From: Armatimonadetes bacterium DC
GTDB lineage: Bacteria; Armatimonadota; Fimbriimonadia; Fimbriimonadales; GBS-DC
NCBI GenBank assembly: GCA_001442985.1
Contig: LDYB01000023.1
Span: 62,001-126,000 of the forward strand
Reading direction: 5' to 3'
Length of the DNA stretch: 64,000 bases
How positions within the stretch are numbered: position 1 is the first letter of the stretch; the number at the start of each line of letters is the position of its first letter. Below, piece by piece: positions 52,803 to 63,475 of this stretch. Position numbers and translations under genes: made by a program. Under the pieces are notes generated by a model. The model was given only the letters and a program-made list of their open reading frames with translations. It was not told the DNA's origin and did not search any database.

Positions 52803-52859
52803 GGGGAAGCGGGCAATTTGGGAAAAGCCCGAAAGAATTGCTCGAAATAGGGAAGCCAG

Positions 52860-53558
52860 TTATGGCTTGGTGGGGGCAATGGGTTCCCTCGGCTCCATTT
52901 TCTGGGGTTCGAACTCCATCAGCAGGGTAAAGGCACCATCGGTACCCTCAATTTTGACCTGCGTGGTGACCTGGAAGACGCGCAGGCGGGCGGTGGCTTT
53001 GTCCAGCACGAGCCGCAGGTCATCGTCGCGGTTGCGCTCGTTGCGAATTTTGCCCGTAATCACAACCTGCTTCTCGTCTTCACTAACGATTTTGAGCTGG
53101 CTCACCTGCTTACGAAACTCCTCCTGCTTCGTTTTGCCCCCGAACACGAAGACCATATCGTAGGTGGGTACCACATCCTGCGCCACGAGCTGCTCCAGAA
53201 GCGCCAGCCCCGAATTGGCAATCAGCACTTCCTGCGGCTGACGGTTCGGCGCCTGCACGGTGAGGCGTTGCCCATCGGATTGCACGCGGGTTGTGGTGTT
53301 CATAAGTGTGTTCTGCACGGTCAGATTCAGCTTTGCGGGCGCTTCGAGGGTGTAGGTGTAGACAAAGCGCTGAATCACCTCGCCCTGCGGGTTGCGGGAG
53401 GTTGTCATCACCACCGAAACCGTGGCTTTTTGCTGGGCGGGTAGGGGTTGGCTGTAGGCATTAAACATCGCCGTGAGCCACTCATCCGCCGAGCGTGTTG
53501 TTTGCGCCCACAGCCCTGCTCCCAATGCGCAGGCGAGGAGTGTCAGCAAACGCCTCAT
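52860..53558 (-). CDS. Secreted lipoprotein-sorting (LolA-like/DUF2092) protein
   Basis: Signal peptide; SADEWLTAMFNAYSQ..KATVSVVMTTSRNPQGEVIQRFVYTYTLEAPAKLNLTVQN. Confidence 0.65.
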   Translation of the reverse strand: MRRLLTLLACALGAGLWAQTTRSADEWLTAMFNAYSQPLPAQQKATVSVVMTTSRNPQGEVIQRFVYTYTLEAPAKLNLTVQNTLMNTTTRVQSDGQRLTVQAPNRQPQEVLIANSGLALLEQLVAQDVVPTYDMVFVFGGKTKQEEFRKQVSQLKIVSEDEKQVVITGKIRNERNRDDDLRLVLDKATARLRVFQVTTQVKIEGTDGAFTLLMEFEPQKMEPREPIAPTKP

Positions 53559-53572
53559 ACCTTTAGTGTACC

Positions 53573-54451
53573 CTATTTCCCGCGCTCTTTTGCCAGCTCA
53601 CGATAGGTGTAAAGCTCCACGCCGCTCTGTTGCAATACCTCTTTGAAAGCAGGCTCCATCAGGATTCGGAACTCATCCACGCGATATTGCCAGTGGGGCG
53701 TGGTGGCATGCCCTTCGGGGTCATCCTCGCCCAGATGCACAATCAGCTCATGCACCCCTGGCTTGAGCTGGCGGATATACTGATGCAGGCGGGCGCGGTG
53801 CTTCTCGTATGGCTCGCCAATCTCGTACTGGGGGTTCAGCGAATCGATCGTGGGCAATCCTGCCTGCTGGATGCGCTGGTACGCCTGCTTGTAGTCCAGC
53901 CCGCGCGCGGCTGCCATCAGCATAATCTCAGGCGTGGGGCTGAACACCATCGGTGGAATCTTGTAGTCCATCGCGACTTTGAGAAACACTTCAAAAAACT
54001 GGGGCGAGGCGTAGAGCGTGCCCATGTGCGAATCCAGATGAGTCGGTTTCAGCCCCAGTTTGAGCGCCATTTCAATCTGGGCGCGGAGTTCGGTCTCCAC
54101 CTCTTGCGGGCTGGCGTGGCGCACGACCTCTTCCACCGAGCGCCACATATAGCCGGTGGGGTCTATCAGCCCTTTGACTTTATCCACCGGCGCTACAGGA
54201 CGCCAGCGCAGGGTACTCCACTCGCTGGTGAGGGTCAGGTGAAGCCCCAGATCGGCGTTGGGGTGTCTTTTCGCCCACTCTACCACCTCCATCACCCAGC
54301 CGCAGGGCATCATAATGCTGGCGCTGCTGACGACGCCCGCCTCCATCGCTTTGAGCGTGGCGCGGTTTTTAGAGTGGCTCAGTCCCAGATCGTCCGCGTG
54401 CAGAATCAGCCGCTTGCGCTCCGCCGTCGGTTGCTGCTCTTGCCGTCGCAT
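53573..54451 (-). CDS. ChbG/YdjC-like polysaccharide deacetylase
   Basis: KRLILHADDLGLSHSKNRATLKAMEAGVVSSASIMMPCGW; LGLHLTLTSEW; THLDSHMGTL. Confidence 0.92.
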   Translation of the reverse strand: MRRQEQQPTAERKRLILHADDLGLSHSKNRATLKAMEAGVVSSASIMMPCGWVMEVVEWAKRHPNADLGLHLTLTSEWSTLRWRPVAPVDKVKGLIDPTGYMWRSVEEVVRHASPQEVETELRAQIEMALKLGLKPTHLDSHMGTLYASPQFFEVFLKVAMDYKIPPMVFSPTPEIMLMAAARGLDYKQAYQRIQQAGLPTIDSLNPQYEIGEPYEKHRARLHQYIRQLKPGVHELIVHLGEDDPEGHATTPHWQYRVDEFRILMEPAFKEVLQQSGVELYTYRELAKERGK

Positions 54452-54508
54452 AGGATTGTAGTTCGCGCTGGTGCGTACAACTCCTACAAAAAAGGTACAA
54501 TACCCCCT

Positions 54509-56350
54509 ATGCGAGCGGTGCCGATGAGTCAGGTGGAAATTCGCGACCAGTTCTGGGAGCCACGTCAGCAGACCAATCGGAGCATCACCGTGCCCCACCT
54601 GTTTTCGGAGCTGGAGCGGGCAGGCAACATTCCCAACCTGCGCCTTGCGGCAGAGCGCAAGCGCGAGGGCTATCAGGGACCTGTCTACATGGACTCCGAC
54701 CTCTACAAAGCGATGGAGGCGGCGGCGTATGTGCTACAACTCTACCCCGACGACCCCATTCGCGAGAAACTGGACGAGGTGATTGGGATTCTGGAGCGTG
54801 CGCAGACGCCCGAAGGCTACCTGAACAGCTATTTTCAGGTGGTGGCGCCCGAACGCCGCTGGACGAACCTCCGCGACGACCACGAACTTTACTGCGCCGG
54901 GCACCTGATAGAGGCTGCCGTCGCGCATTATGAAGCCACCGGCAGCGACCGCCTGCTCAAAGTCGCCACACGCTACGCCGATTACATCGATTCGGTCTTC
55001 GGCGACGCGCCCGGCAAGCGGCTGGGCTATTGCGGACACCCCGAAATCGAGCTGGCGCTGTTCCGACTCTATCGCGCCACCGGCGAGAAGCGCTATCGCG
55101 ACCTGGCGCGCTTTTTCCTGCTGAATCGGGGCAAAAAGATTTTCGCGCAGGAGCATAACATCCCGCTGGAGCAATACGACGGCACCATCTGGCAGGATAA
55201 TGTTCCACTGACCGAGCATCGGGAGATTGTGGGGCATGCGGTGCGCGCGGCGTATCTGTTCGCGGGGGCGACCGACCTCGTTGACGAAACAGGCGACGAG
55301 CGCGTGCTTCAAATGCTTTTGCGCGTGTGGGAGAACACGATTTCGCGGCGCACCTATATCACTGGCGGCATCGGCAACGAGGCGCGCCACGAGGGCTTTA
55401 CCAGAGATTACGAGCTGCCCAACCGCACTGCCTATCAGGAGACCTGTGCCTCAATCGCGCTGATTTTCTGGGCGCACCGGATGGGCTTGCTGCTGGAAGA
55501 AGCCCGCTTTTTCGACGCTCTGGAACGGGCGCTCTATAATGGCGCGCTCGCGGGAATCGCGCTGGACGGCAAAAACTTCTACTATGTGAACCCGCTGGAG
55601 AGCGACGGCACACACCACCGCCGACCCTGGTACGCCTGCGCCTGCTGTCCGCCGAATATCGCTCGCCTGATTGCCTCGCTGGGAGGCTATCTCTATGCCC
55701 AGACAGAAAGCGACCTGTGGGTGAACCTCTATGTGGAGAGCCGCGCGAAGCTCTCGCTCGCAGGGCGTGAGGCAGTGCTACAGGTACGCACGAACTACCC
55801 ATGGGACGGCACGATAGAGGTTCAGGTGGTGGAGGGCGCGCCTCTGGAGTTTGGATTGCATCTGCGTATCCCCGACTGGTGCGCCCAGCCACGCCTGACG
55901 CTGAACGGGAAGCCGCTCCCGCTGGAGATTCAGAAAGGCTACGCAGTGGTGCGCCGCCTGTGGCAACCAGAAGACCGCCTGGCGCTGGAGTTGCCCATGA
56001 CGCCTCTCTTCATGGAGGCGCACCCGCGTGTGGAGGCAGACCGCTGGCAGGTCGCGATTCAGCGCGGTCCGCTGGTCTACTGTCTGGAGGAGATAGACCA
56101 GTCCGCGCCGCTGGAACGGATGGCGGTGGACACCACCAGTCCGCTCCGCTATCGCTGGGAGCCAAATCTGTTGAACGGGATAGGCGTAATTGAAGGCGGA
56201 GCCGTGGTGTTAGACGACGACTCCGCCTGGGGCAATCGGCTCTATCGCCCTCTGGCGCGGCGCCAGCGGGCAACTTTCCGTGCTATCCCGTACTATGCAT
56301 GGCACAACCGCCAGCCGTGCCCGATGCGCGTGTGGATGCCTGTGGGATAA
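54509..56350 (+). CDS. GH127-like (DUF1680) beta-L-arabinofuranosidase family protein
   Basis: VEIRDQFWEPRQQTNRSITVPHLF, YCGHPEIELALFRLYRATGEKRYRDLARFFL, CACCPPNIARLIASLGGYLYA. Confidence 0.92.
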   Translation: MRAVPMSQVEIRDQFWEPRQQTNRSITVPHLFSELERAGNIPNLRLAAERKREGYQGPVYMDSDLYKAMEAAAYVLQLYPDDPIREKLDEVIGILERAQTPEGYLNSYFQVVAPERRWTNLRDDHELYCAGHLIEAAVAHYEATGSDRLLKVATRYADYIDSVFGDAPGKRLGYCGHPEIELALFRLYRATGEKRYRDLARFFLLNRGKKIFAQEHNIPLEQYDGTIWQDNVPLTEHREIVGHAVRAAYLFAGATDLVDETGDERVLQMLLRVWENTISRRTYITGGIGNEARHEGFTRDYELPNRTAYQETCASIALIFWAHRMGLLLEEARFFDALERALYNGALAGIALDGKNFYYVNPLESDGTHHRRPWYACACCPPNIARLIASLGGYLYAQTESDLWVNLYVESRAKLSLAGREAVLQVRTNYPWDGTIEVQVVEGAPLEFGLHLRIPDWCAQPRLTLNGKPLPLEIQKGYAVVRRLWQPEDRLALELPMTPLFMEAHPRVEADRWQVAIQRGPLVYCLEEIDQSAPLERMAVDTTSPLRYRWEPNLLNGIGVIEGGAVVLDDDSAWGNRLYRPLARRQRATFRAIPYYAWHNRQPCPMRVWMPVG

Positions 56351-56354
56351 GGGG

Positions 56355-56552
56355 CTATGGACCGCTGGCGCCCTGCCCTTGGGGACGCGCTGGCGCTCCC
56401 TGATTACCCCACGGATTCGACTCGTCGCCAAAGGTTTTAGGCACAACCACATCGTTGCTTTTGGAAGTGCCCTGCCAGAGCCATGCGGCTACCAGCGCTA
56501 CCACAACGATAATCGCAACCACCACAAGCCAGGTAGGAACCTCTTTCTTCAT
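56355..56552 (-). CDS. Mini single-TM protein with Pro/Gly/Gln-rich tail (cassette A partner)
   Basis: MKKEVPTWLVVVAIIVVVALVAAWLWQGTSKS...GNQGAPARPQGQGASGP directly downstream of a DUF1559 gene. Confidence 0.75.
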   Translation of the reverse strand: MKKEVPTWLVVVAIIVVVALVAAWLWQGTSKSNDVVVPKTFGDESNPWGNQGAPARPQGQGASGP

Positions 56553-56604
56553 CTCAAGCCTCCTGAGGTGGGGGGGAGCCTTTCTGGCTCCCCTGGGTGA
56601 GGAA

Positions 56605-57549
56605 TCACATCGTCGAGCGGCACTGCTGGTCGATGGTCGGGTTGTCGCCGGGGTAGTAGACCATCGGGTTCCAGTGGACGCCTGCAGGATTGAAGTTCAC
56701 GCAGGTGAAGTTCTGCGCCCCCGTCTGAACCCGCTCCAGCACCATGCCGCGGTGTTGGGTAGCAGAAACGCGCACATTCGGATCGCCCGCTGCCTGTGCA
56801 ATCTGGGCATCCTGACGCACGGGGAACCACTTGCTGTGCCCATCAGCAAAGGTAACCACATGCCCTTCGTGGCGCCCCGAAATGCCGAAGAACCCGTTGA
56901 CAGGCGTGGAAACATTGATCCAGTAGCCGCCGCCACCGTTACAGCTGGTCACGCCGTCTGTCAACACTACCATGCTGGCAGCCTCGCGGATGCGGGCGTA
57001 TCGAATGTATTGCGCGGAACAGGTTCCATCACAATTGTTGGGGTTTGAAGCACATGGATCCCACACCGCTTGACAACCGGGATCAACTCCTTCCCGACAC
57101 TGCCAGTAGGGGGCGAAGAATTTGTTCATCCCGATGGACTGGAGTCGACGATCGGTATGCCAGTTGCCGCAAGGGGGCGGGTTCACCTCCTGCTCTTCGG
57201 GCACAGGTACACTGGCGTTAAACCGGAACCCCGCACGCGACTGAGCCGCTGAAGGACAGTTATAAACGCCCTTGTTCTTGACATAGGGGTAAATCTGGCG
57301 TGTCCACAAGGAGTTCGCAATCGAAGCGCGCCCCCAGCACCCGCCGCTTGCTAACTCGGGGAAGGTCTCATCGTAGTCGTTGGCATACATGGTGATGGCG
57401 GTGCCCAACTGCTTCAAGTTGCTGAGACACTGGGTCTTTCGTGCGCTCTCTCGCGCACGCGCGAACACAGGGAACAGAATCGCCGCCAGAATCGCGATAA
57501 TCGCAATCACGACCAGAAGCTCAATCAAAGTGAATCCACGCTGTCGCAT
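56605..57549 (-). CDS. DUF1559 prepilin-type protein (cassette A)
   Basis: [55 protein letters not shown] aggaggt. Confidence 0.92.
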   Translation of the reverse strand: MRQRGFTLIELLVVIAIIAILAAILFPVFARARESARKTQCLSNLKQLGTAITMYANDYDETFPELASGGCWGRASIANSLWTRQIYPYVKNKGVYNCPSAAQSRAGFRFNASVPVPEEQEVNPPPCGNWHTDRRLQSIGMNKFFAPYWQCREGVDPGCQAVWDPCASNPNNCDGTCSAQYIRYARIREAASMVVLTDGVTSCNGGGGYWINVSTPVNGFFGISGRHEGHVVTFADGHSKWFPVRQDAQIAQAAGDPNVRVSATQHRGMVLERVQTGAQNFTCVNFNPAGVHWNPMVYYPGDNPTIDQQCRSTM

Positions 57550-57733
57550 TGCAGTACCTCCTGCAAAAGGGTAAGAATTATGTACCTTGTTGCCCGCAGA
57601 ATTCCTACTCGATAAGAGGGGTTCTGGGGTGTTTTTTCGCGCGAAAACGAGTAAGCCACGCTATCAGAGGGCGTTTGTGCCAGACAGCCAGAACGGCATC
57701 GGGGGCGCCATGGGCATAGCGCCCCCTGCTCCG

Positions 57734-57940
57734 CTACCGCGTCGGCGTCGGCGGCATCTCCTGACCACCGCCCTGCTGCTGGCGTTGCATCTCGCCCGCC
57801 TTACCACCCGGAATCATATCGATGGTCTGAATCACTTTGCCCTCTTCCTGACGAAAGCTGCGATACGCCGAATAGCCTGCAAGCAAAATGGCGACAATCG
57901 CGAAGATGATAATCAGTGTCTTCTTCGTCTGCTCGTTCAT
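57734..57940 (-). CDS. Mini single-TM protein with Gln/Gly/Pro-rich tail (cassette B partner)
   Basis: MNEQTKKTLIIIFAIVAILLAGYSAYRSFRQEEGK..QQQGGGQEMPPTPTR, 11 nt after DUF1559 gene. Confidence 0.77.
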   Translation of the reverse strand: MNEQTKKTLIIIFAIVAILLAGYSAYRSFRQEEGKVIQTIDMIPGGKAGEMQRQQQGGGQEMPPTPTR

Positions 57941-57951
57941 AGCGCGCCTCC

Positions 57952-58749
57952 TCAGTTCTTGAACTCCTCGCTCCAGTGAATCAGATTACGCCGCTTCTGC
58001 TGGACGGCGGTCTGATCCCACGGCCATGCCATGATGGACTTGCGATCCATCGGTTTGGCGTGTCCGTCGGCGAAGCCGAAGGTGGTGAGTTTGGAGTGAG
58101 CGCCAATCGTCATGCGCGCGTCGCCCTGACCGCACCAGTTGAATGCGAAGGTGTTCGGCGCGTCGGGCCAGCTGGGGTCGGCAATATTGCGGTTGTCCCA
58201 GCGCCAGTAGCTCATGTAGCGCCCGTAGCTCACGGTGGTCCAGAGTTCATACATCACGATGGTCTCGGCAGGGCGTCCAATCACCGCCATTGGGCGCGAA
58301 TCTGCCCAGGAGTAGTAGGCGCTGACCCCAAAAGTGGCGATGTTCTCCCAGGTGGGGTCGGGCTGATAGTGCGTCCACGAATAGCTGATGGGGAACCAGA
58401 TACCGTTGGGTCCCGTGCAGTCGTCGCGCCGTACATTATCGCTGGGGCAGCTGAAAATGCCGCGGTTTTTCACATAGGGCATCAGCGCATCCTCGGCGCC
58501 GAACGCCTGGTCGGGTCCGTTGGGGTCGTTGTTAAAGTTGCGGCTGCCTACCAGAAGACGGTGAAACTTCTCATCCCAGTCCTGCTGGTACATCAGAGCG
58601 GAGAGCAAGAGCTGTTTTGTATTGGAAACACAGGTGGTCTGGCGTGCCTTCTCCCGTGCCTGGGCGAACACAGGGAACAGAATCGCTGCCAGAATTGCGA
58701 TAATCGCAATCACCACCAGAAGCTCAATCAGGGTAAAGCCTCTTCGCAT
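57952..58749 (-). CDS. DUF1559 prepilin-type protein (cassette B)
   Basis: [53 protein letters not shown] ggaggt. Confidence 0.92.
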   Translation of the reverse strand: MRRGFTLIELLVVIAIIAILAAILFPVFAQAREKARQTTCVSNTKQLLLSALMYQQDWDEKFHRLLVGSRNFNNDPNGPDQAFGAEDALMPYVKNRGIFSCPSDNVRRDDCTGPNGIWFPISYSWTHYQPDPTWENIATFGVSAYYSWADSRPMAVIGRPAETIVMYELWTTVSYGRYMSYWRWDNRNIADPSWPDAPNTFAFNWCGQGDARMTIGAHSKLTTFGFADGHAKPMDRKSIMAWPWDQTAVQQKRRNLIHWSEEFKN

Positions 58750-58874
58750 GAGTTTGACCTCCATATTTTCTTAATACGCCGCCAGGGCATCGATTCCTGC
58801 CGTCTGCGACGCCGAAAACCCCTCTTTTTTGAGGTTTTCAGCGGCTCGCGCAAAGCGGTATAATTTCGGGTGCT

Positions 58875-59165
58875 ATGGCGTTGACCCTGGAGCAGATGCG
58901 TCATCTTGCGAAGCTGGCGCGGCTGGAGCTGGATGATGCCCAGTTAGAAGCACTCATGGCACCGATTAATGCGCTGATGGCGCACTTTGAGAAACTGCAG
59001 GCGCTCCCGCTGGACGATGTGGAGCCGACCTCGCATTCCATCCCCGTGTATAACGCCTTTCGGGAGGATATTGTGGGCACGCCGTTGCCCCGCGAAGAGG
59101 CGCTGGCAAATGCGCCCGAAGCCCGCGACGGGCTGTTCATCGTACCCCGCATTGTGGAGGAATAG
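58875..59165 (+). CDS. gatC: Asp-tRNA(Asn)/Glu-tRNA(Gln) amidotransferase subunit C
   Basis: LEQMRHLAKLARLELDDAQLEAL, DDVEPTSHSIP, REDIVGTPLPREEALANAPEARDGLFIVPRIVE. Confidence 0.93.
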   Translation: MALTLEQMRHLAKLARLELDDAQLEALMAPINALMAHFEKLQALPLDDVEPTSHSIPVYNAFREDIVGTPLPREEALANAPEARDGLFIVPRIVEE

Positions 59166-60611
59166 ATGGCGCTACATACCCTGAGCCTGAGCGTTTTGAG
59201 CGAAAAACTTCGTCGGCGCGAAATCTCGGCGACGGAGCTGACCGAAGCGGTGGTGAGCCACATTGAGCGCACCGAACCCCAGATTGGCGCGTTTATCACG
59301 CTCACACCCGAACTGGCGCGCCAGATGGCGAAGGAAGCCGACGCCCGGCTGGCAGAAGGCGAATGGAACCCCCTGCTGGGCATCCCGATGGCGATTAAAG
59401 ACAACATCAGCACGCGCGGTGTGCGCACCACCTGCGCCTCGCGGATTCTGGAAAACTATGTGCCACCCTACGACGCCACGGTGGTCGCCCGCCTGAAGCA
59501 GGCAGGCGCGGTGATTGTGGGCAAGGCGAACATGGACGAGTTCGCCATGGGCGGTTCTACGGAGTATTCGGCATTTCATCCCACGCGCAACCCGCGCGAT
59601 CTGGAGCGCGTGCCAGGGGGGTCTTCGGGCGGTTCGGCGGCGGCGGTCGCCAGCGATATGGCGGTCGCGGCGCTGGGTTCCGATACGGGCGGCTCCATCC
59701 GCCAGCCAGCGGCGTACTGCGGCGTGGTGGGGCTGAAACCCACCTACGGGCGCGTCAGCCGCTACGGGCTGATCGCCTATGCCTCCTCGCTGGACCAGAT
59801 TGGACCCATCACGAAAACGGTGGAAGACTGTGCGCTGGTGCTTCAGGTGATTGCCGGCAAAGACCCCATGGACGCCACCAGCGTCGATGTGCCTGTACCC
59901 GACTATCGTGAGGCGTTGCGCCCCGATGTGAAGGGGCTGCGGCTGGGCGTGCCGAAAGAGTTTTTTGAGGGTGTTCATCCGGAGGTTGCCCAGCGCGTGC
60001 AAGAGGCAATCGCCGCCCTTGAGGAGGCAGGGGCGGAAGTGCGCGAGGTCTCCATTCCCATGGCGGAGCAAGGGCTGGCGATGTATTACATTCTCGCGCC
60101 AGCGGAGTGTTCTTCGAATCTGGCGCGCTATGACGGCGTGCGCTACGGGTTGCGTGTGGGCGCGGAGAAAGGGCATATCGGCATGATGGAAGCCACCCGC
60201 GCCCAGGGGTTCGGCAAGGAGGTCATCCAGCGGATTATCATCGGCACCTATGCGCTCTCTTCGGGCTACTACGACGCCTACTACCTCAAGGCGCAGAAAG
60301 GGCGCACGCTGCTGCGTCAGGAGTTTGAGCGCGTGTTTCAGGAAGTGGATGTGCTGGTGTGTCCCACCGCGCCGACGCCCCCCTTCAAACTCGGCGAGCT
60401 GGTGGATGACCCCGTGGCGATGAAACTGATGGATGTGCTGACCATCCCTGTGAATCTGGCAGGGTTGCCCGGCTTGTCGGTTCCGTGCGGTCTGGCGGAA
60501 GGGTTGCCGGTGGGGTTGCAGATTATCGGCAAGCCGTTTGACGAGCCGACCGTGTTGCGCGTGGGCTACACCTGGGAGCAGATTCGGGAAGCCCCCTCCC
60601 AGACTCCTTGA
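59166..60611 (+). CDS. gatA: Asp-tRNA(Asn)/Glu-tRNA(Gln) amidotransferase subunit A
   Basis: [80 protein letters not shown]. Confidence 0.95.
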   Translation: MALHTLSLSVLSEKLRRREISATELTEAVVSHIERTEPQIGAFITLTPELARQMAKEADARLAEGEWNPLLGIPMAIKDNISTRGVRTTCASRILENYVPPYDATVVARLKQAGAVIVGKANMDEFAMGGSTEYSAFHPTRNPRDLERVPGGSSGGSAAAVASDMAVAALGSDTGGSIRQPAAYCGVVGLKPTYGRVSRYGLIAYASSLDQIGPITKTVEDCALVLQVIAGKDPMDATSVDVPVPDYREALRPDVKGLRLGVPKEFFEGVHPEVAQRVQEAIAALEEAGAEVREVSIPMAEQGLAMYYILAPAECSSNLARYDGVRYGLRVGAEKGHIGMMEATRAQGFGKEVIQRIIIGTYALSSGYYDAYYLKAQKGRTLLRQEFERVFQEVDVLVCPTAPTPPFKLGELVDDPVAMKLMDVLTIPVNLAGLPGLSVPCGLAEGLPVGLQIIGKPFDEPTVLRVGYTWEQIREAPSQTP

Positions 60612-60626
60612 GAGGGGGCTAACAGA

Positions 60627-60860
60627 TTAGCGCTTGCCGCCTGTTTCCAGAGGCAAAGAGGAGGCAGGAGCCGCTCGATTGTCCGGGGGCTGAACCCCGA
60701 ACGCTTCCACGCCGGGCTGGTCGGTCTGGGCTTTCGGGTAGGCATGGGCGGCAGGCTCACTTGCGGCACCGCCTCCTGAAGAGAAGTACCATGCCACTGC
60801 GATGGCAATCACAGCGATGAGCGCAATCAGCGCAATCGCAACGGGTTTTGGAATTTGCAT
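60627..60860 (-). CDS. Mini single-TM protein with Pro-rich tail (cassette C partner)
   Basis: MQIPKPVAIALIALIAVIAIAVAWYFSSGGGAASEP..PPDNRAAPASSLPLETGGKR, 14 nt after DUF1559 gene. Confidence 0.75.
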   Translation of the reverse strand: MQIPKPVAIALIALIAVIAIAVAWYFSSGGGAASEPAAHAYPKAQTDQPGVEAFGVQPPDNRAAPASSLPLETGGKR

Positions 60861-60874
60861 CCTGCTCACCTCGC

Positions 60875-61831
60875 TTAGTAGTAGTCATCCAGATCCCACA
60901 GGTACTGCTGGGGATCCAGGATGAAGCCACCGCACTGGGGACGCGCGTCGCACCCCTGGGTGAGCTGAGCCGGTGTGTAGGGTTTGACATGCCCGTCGAC
61001 GAACGCGACCATCATGCGCTCGCGTCGGTGCCAGGGCCATGCACCACCAAATTCCATCCAGGTGTACCAGCCCGTTGCGGTCTGCAGACGCCAGCACGCG
61101 GGGCGCGCGCCCATGCCGCAGCTGAGACCAGCATAGTCATACCACCGACTGGCAGCCCCACTGTCGCACTGCTGACGGACGATCGTGAAGCTATCCACGA
61201 CCCCACCCGAAGCGTTGCGCCAGTAACGGCATGGCGGCATCACAATCCAGTTCCCGCCGCAGAGCGGCTGACGCGAGACAGGGTCGCGCCACCAGAGGCT
61301 ATCCACAAACAGCACTGTGGAAGCATGGTTGCGAATCCGGGCATCGGTGGCAGGAGCGTTATACCAGCGCCCTGTATTCGCTTGCTCCATGATGGGCGAG
61401 AGATACACATAGTTGTAGCCCAGGTCCGTTTTGAGTGCCCAACGGTACTCCCGAATGCACTGCTGGGTCGGCGGGGTCTCGCCGTCTGCCGCACAGGCAT
61501 CCAGCCCTGAATCGGTGGCATGCGGGTCGGAAGGACAACGGAACATGAGCCAGTTCTTCACATAGGGCCAGAGCAGCTGCGCCAGGATGCGATCGTTGCA
61601 GTTCTCCTGTCCCGCAAACGAGGCAAACCACTGGGTTAGAGGCTGGGTTGTGTCGTAATCGCTGGTATACATCGCGACTCCGCGTGCCACCTGGTGATAA
61701 CGACTGGCACAGGTAATCTGACGGGCACTTTCACGCGCCTGCGCAAACACGGGGAAAAGGATTGCCGCCAGAATGGCGATAATCGCAATCACGACCAGAA
61801 GCTCAATCAGCGTAAAGCCACGCTTACGCAT
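60875..61831 (-). CDS. DUF1559 prepilin-type protein (cassette C)
   Basis: [54 protein letters not shown] aggaggtg. Confidence 0.92.
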   Translation of the reverse strand: MRKRGFTLIELLVVIAIIAILAAILFPVFAQARESARQITCASRYHQVARGVAMYTSDYDTTQPLTQWFASFAGQENCNDRILAQLLWPYVKNWLMFRCPSDPHATDSGLDACAADGETPPTQQCIREYRWALKTDLGYNYVYLSPIMEQANTGRWYNAPATDARIRNHASTVLFVDSLWWRDPVSRQPLCGGNWIVMPPCRYWRNASGGVVDSFTIVRQQCDSGAASRWYDYAGLSCGMGARPACWRLQTATGWYTWMEFGGAWPWHRRERMMVAFVDGHVKPYTPAQLTQGCDARPQCGGFILDPQQYLWDLDDYY

Positions 61832-61938
61832 CGGTTTAGCACCTCCTGAGGAGAATTACGCTATAAAACCCCCAAATTCCTGCAACTTCTTGTAAAAAGG
61901 AGCTGGGGCGCAACGCCGCCAGCTCCCTGAGAAAGGTG

Positions 61939-63327
61939 TTACTCTTCGTCGCCGTCTTCGCCCTGAACGCCGAAGTTGAAGAGCACAATCAGCAGGTCGG
62001 CGTCGTCCACTGTGCCATCGCCGTTCAGGTCGGCGGCGGTATCATTCGTGCCGAACGCGAACAGGACGGTCAGCAGATCAGCGTCATCCACACGCAGGTC
62101 GGCGTTCGTGTCGCCGTTCGGCAGAACGACCGTGCCCAGGTCCACCGTGCCCGACACATTCACATTCGGGATGCGCACGCCCAGCCAGTGGGTCTCCGTG
62201 CTGAAGCTCACGCCCGTAACGCAGAAGTTAGTCGGGCAGTTAAGCGTGAGGATGCTGGGCGAATAGATGGGACGCACCACGATGTCGTAAGTGCCTGCCT
62301 CCACTTCGGGCGTGTCGATGGGGAAGTCGGGCCCAGCCGCTGTGGGCATGCTGAAGCGCGCGACGCGCTGCTTCGTGCCCGGGCGGTAGAAAATCACCTC
62401 CACATTGGTGGGCGGTGTGGGAGAAGGCGCATCCGCGCACTGGGCTGTGCCGACCACCTTGCCCGAAGCCGCCGCTGAATTCCGGAAGCCCAGCACGCCA
62501 TTATAGAGGGCAGGGGCATGGTAGCGGTTCCAGTCGGGCTGCGTGTTCCAAGGAGGTGAGTTGGCAAAAGGATCGTCCGCGCGGAAAGGCAGGTCGGTGT
62601 TCAGGATGCGCTCGCAGGTGAAAGGCGCCACGGAAGTGTTGTAGCGGAAGCGCTGCCAACTGGCAGGCTGAATGGGGTTGCTCCCTGCGCTGCCCAGACC
62701 GCGCGGCGAGTAGTAGAGATTCGGACCGCCCGGGGCGCCCATCGCCAGCGCTACATAAGAGTCCAGCCCTGCTGTGCTGTAGTCCTCATCGCCCACGATA
62801 ATTGCAAAGTAGAGACCGGGTGGTAGCGTTACGCTCTGGTTCAGCGGGCTGGTGCGCAGGTAGAGAAAGGTGGTCGTGCCGCCATAATAGGTCAGAATGA
62901 GGGTGTCGGAGGGATCGTTCGGCGGGTCGCCCGGATAATACCCAAGACTTGTGTGGAACAGAACATTATTCAAGTCCGGAATAGGATATCCGGCAGAATC
63001 GGTGGTCGCGCCTGTAATCCAGACACGGATCTCAGGCAGTCCTGTGGACAGGCTGGGTGCGTAACTGATCGAGTCAAAGGTAATCGTATTGTGGATACGG
63101 AAGGGAAAGGCGGTCCAGCGCGCAGGCAGCCCTGCACTGGCAACATCACCCGAAATAAAATAGAGGTAGTCAGCAGTAAGGGTGGGGCTGGCGCATGTAC
63201 CGCCTACTGTATACCACGAGTTCGCGGGGTTCCCTGCAAAGTAAACGAAGGGACCCTGAGCAGAGAGCCTGCCCGTCATCAACAGCGCCGTAAGTGCCAA
63301 CCCAACTACTGTCGCATGTCGCATCAT
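61939..63327 (-). CDS. Secreted protein with C-terminal dockerin-like repeats
   Basis: Signal peptide MMRHATVVGLALTALLMTGRLSAQ; C-terminus DTNADLRVDDADLLTVLFAFG...[30 protein letters not shown]. Confidence 0.85.
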   Translation of the reverse strand: MMRHATVVGLALTALLMTGRLSAQGPFVYFAGNPANSWYTVGGTCASPTLTADYLYFISGDVASAGLPARWTAFPFRIHNTITFDSISYAPSLSTGLPEIRVWITGATTDSAGYPIPDLNNVLFHTSLGYYPGDPPNDPSDTLILTYYGGTTTFLYLRTSPLNQSVTLPPGLYFAIIVGDEDYSTAGLDSYVALAMGAPGGPNLYYSPRGLGSAGSNPIQPASWQRFRYNTSVAPFTCERILNTDLPFRADDPFANSPPWNTQPDWNRYHAPALYNGVLGFRNSAAASGKVVGTAQCADAPSPTPPTNVEVIFYRPGTKQRVARFSMPTAAGPDFPIDTPEVEAGTYDIVVRPIYSPSILTLNCPTNFCVTGVSFSTETHWLGVRIPNVNVSGTVDLGTVVLPNGDTNADLRVDDADLLTVLFAFGTNDTAADLNGDGTVDDADLLIVLFNFGVQGEDGDEE

Positions 63328-63354
63328 ATCGCACCTCCTTTTCAGGGTATCGAT

Positions 63355-63383
63355 ATTATAGCAAATTTCGGGGCGTTTGTCAA
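63355..63383 (-). promoter_or_regulatory. Sigma-70-type promoter of dockerin gene
   Basis: Minus strand TTGACA-17 bp-TATAAT. Confidence 0.82.
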
Positions 63384-63475
63384 GGGGGTGGTAGACAATT
63401 CAGGGCAATTTCAGGTGATTTTCCCTCTAAAATGCCCTCTCACGCTGCTTGCCCACACAGGTATAATCCTTGCCG

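Noticed and set aside
58806-58841. Hairpin gaaaacccctc-T6-gaggttttc upstream of gatC as a terminator
   Set aside because: It lies upstream of both divergent genes (gatC and DUF1559), stem is imperfect, function unclear.
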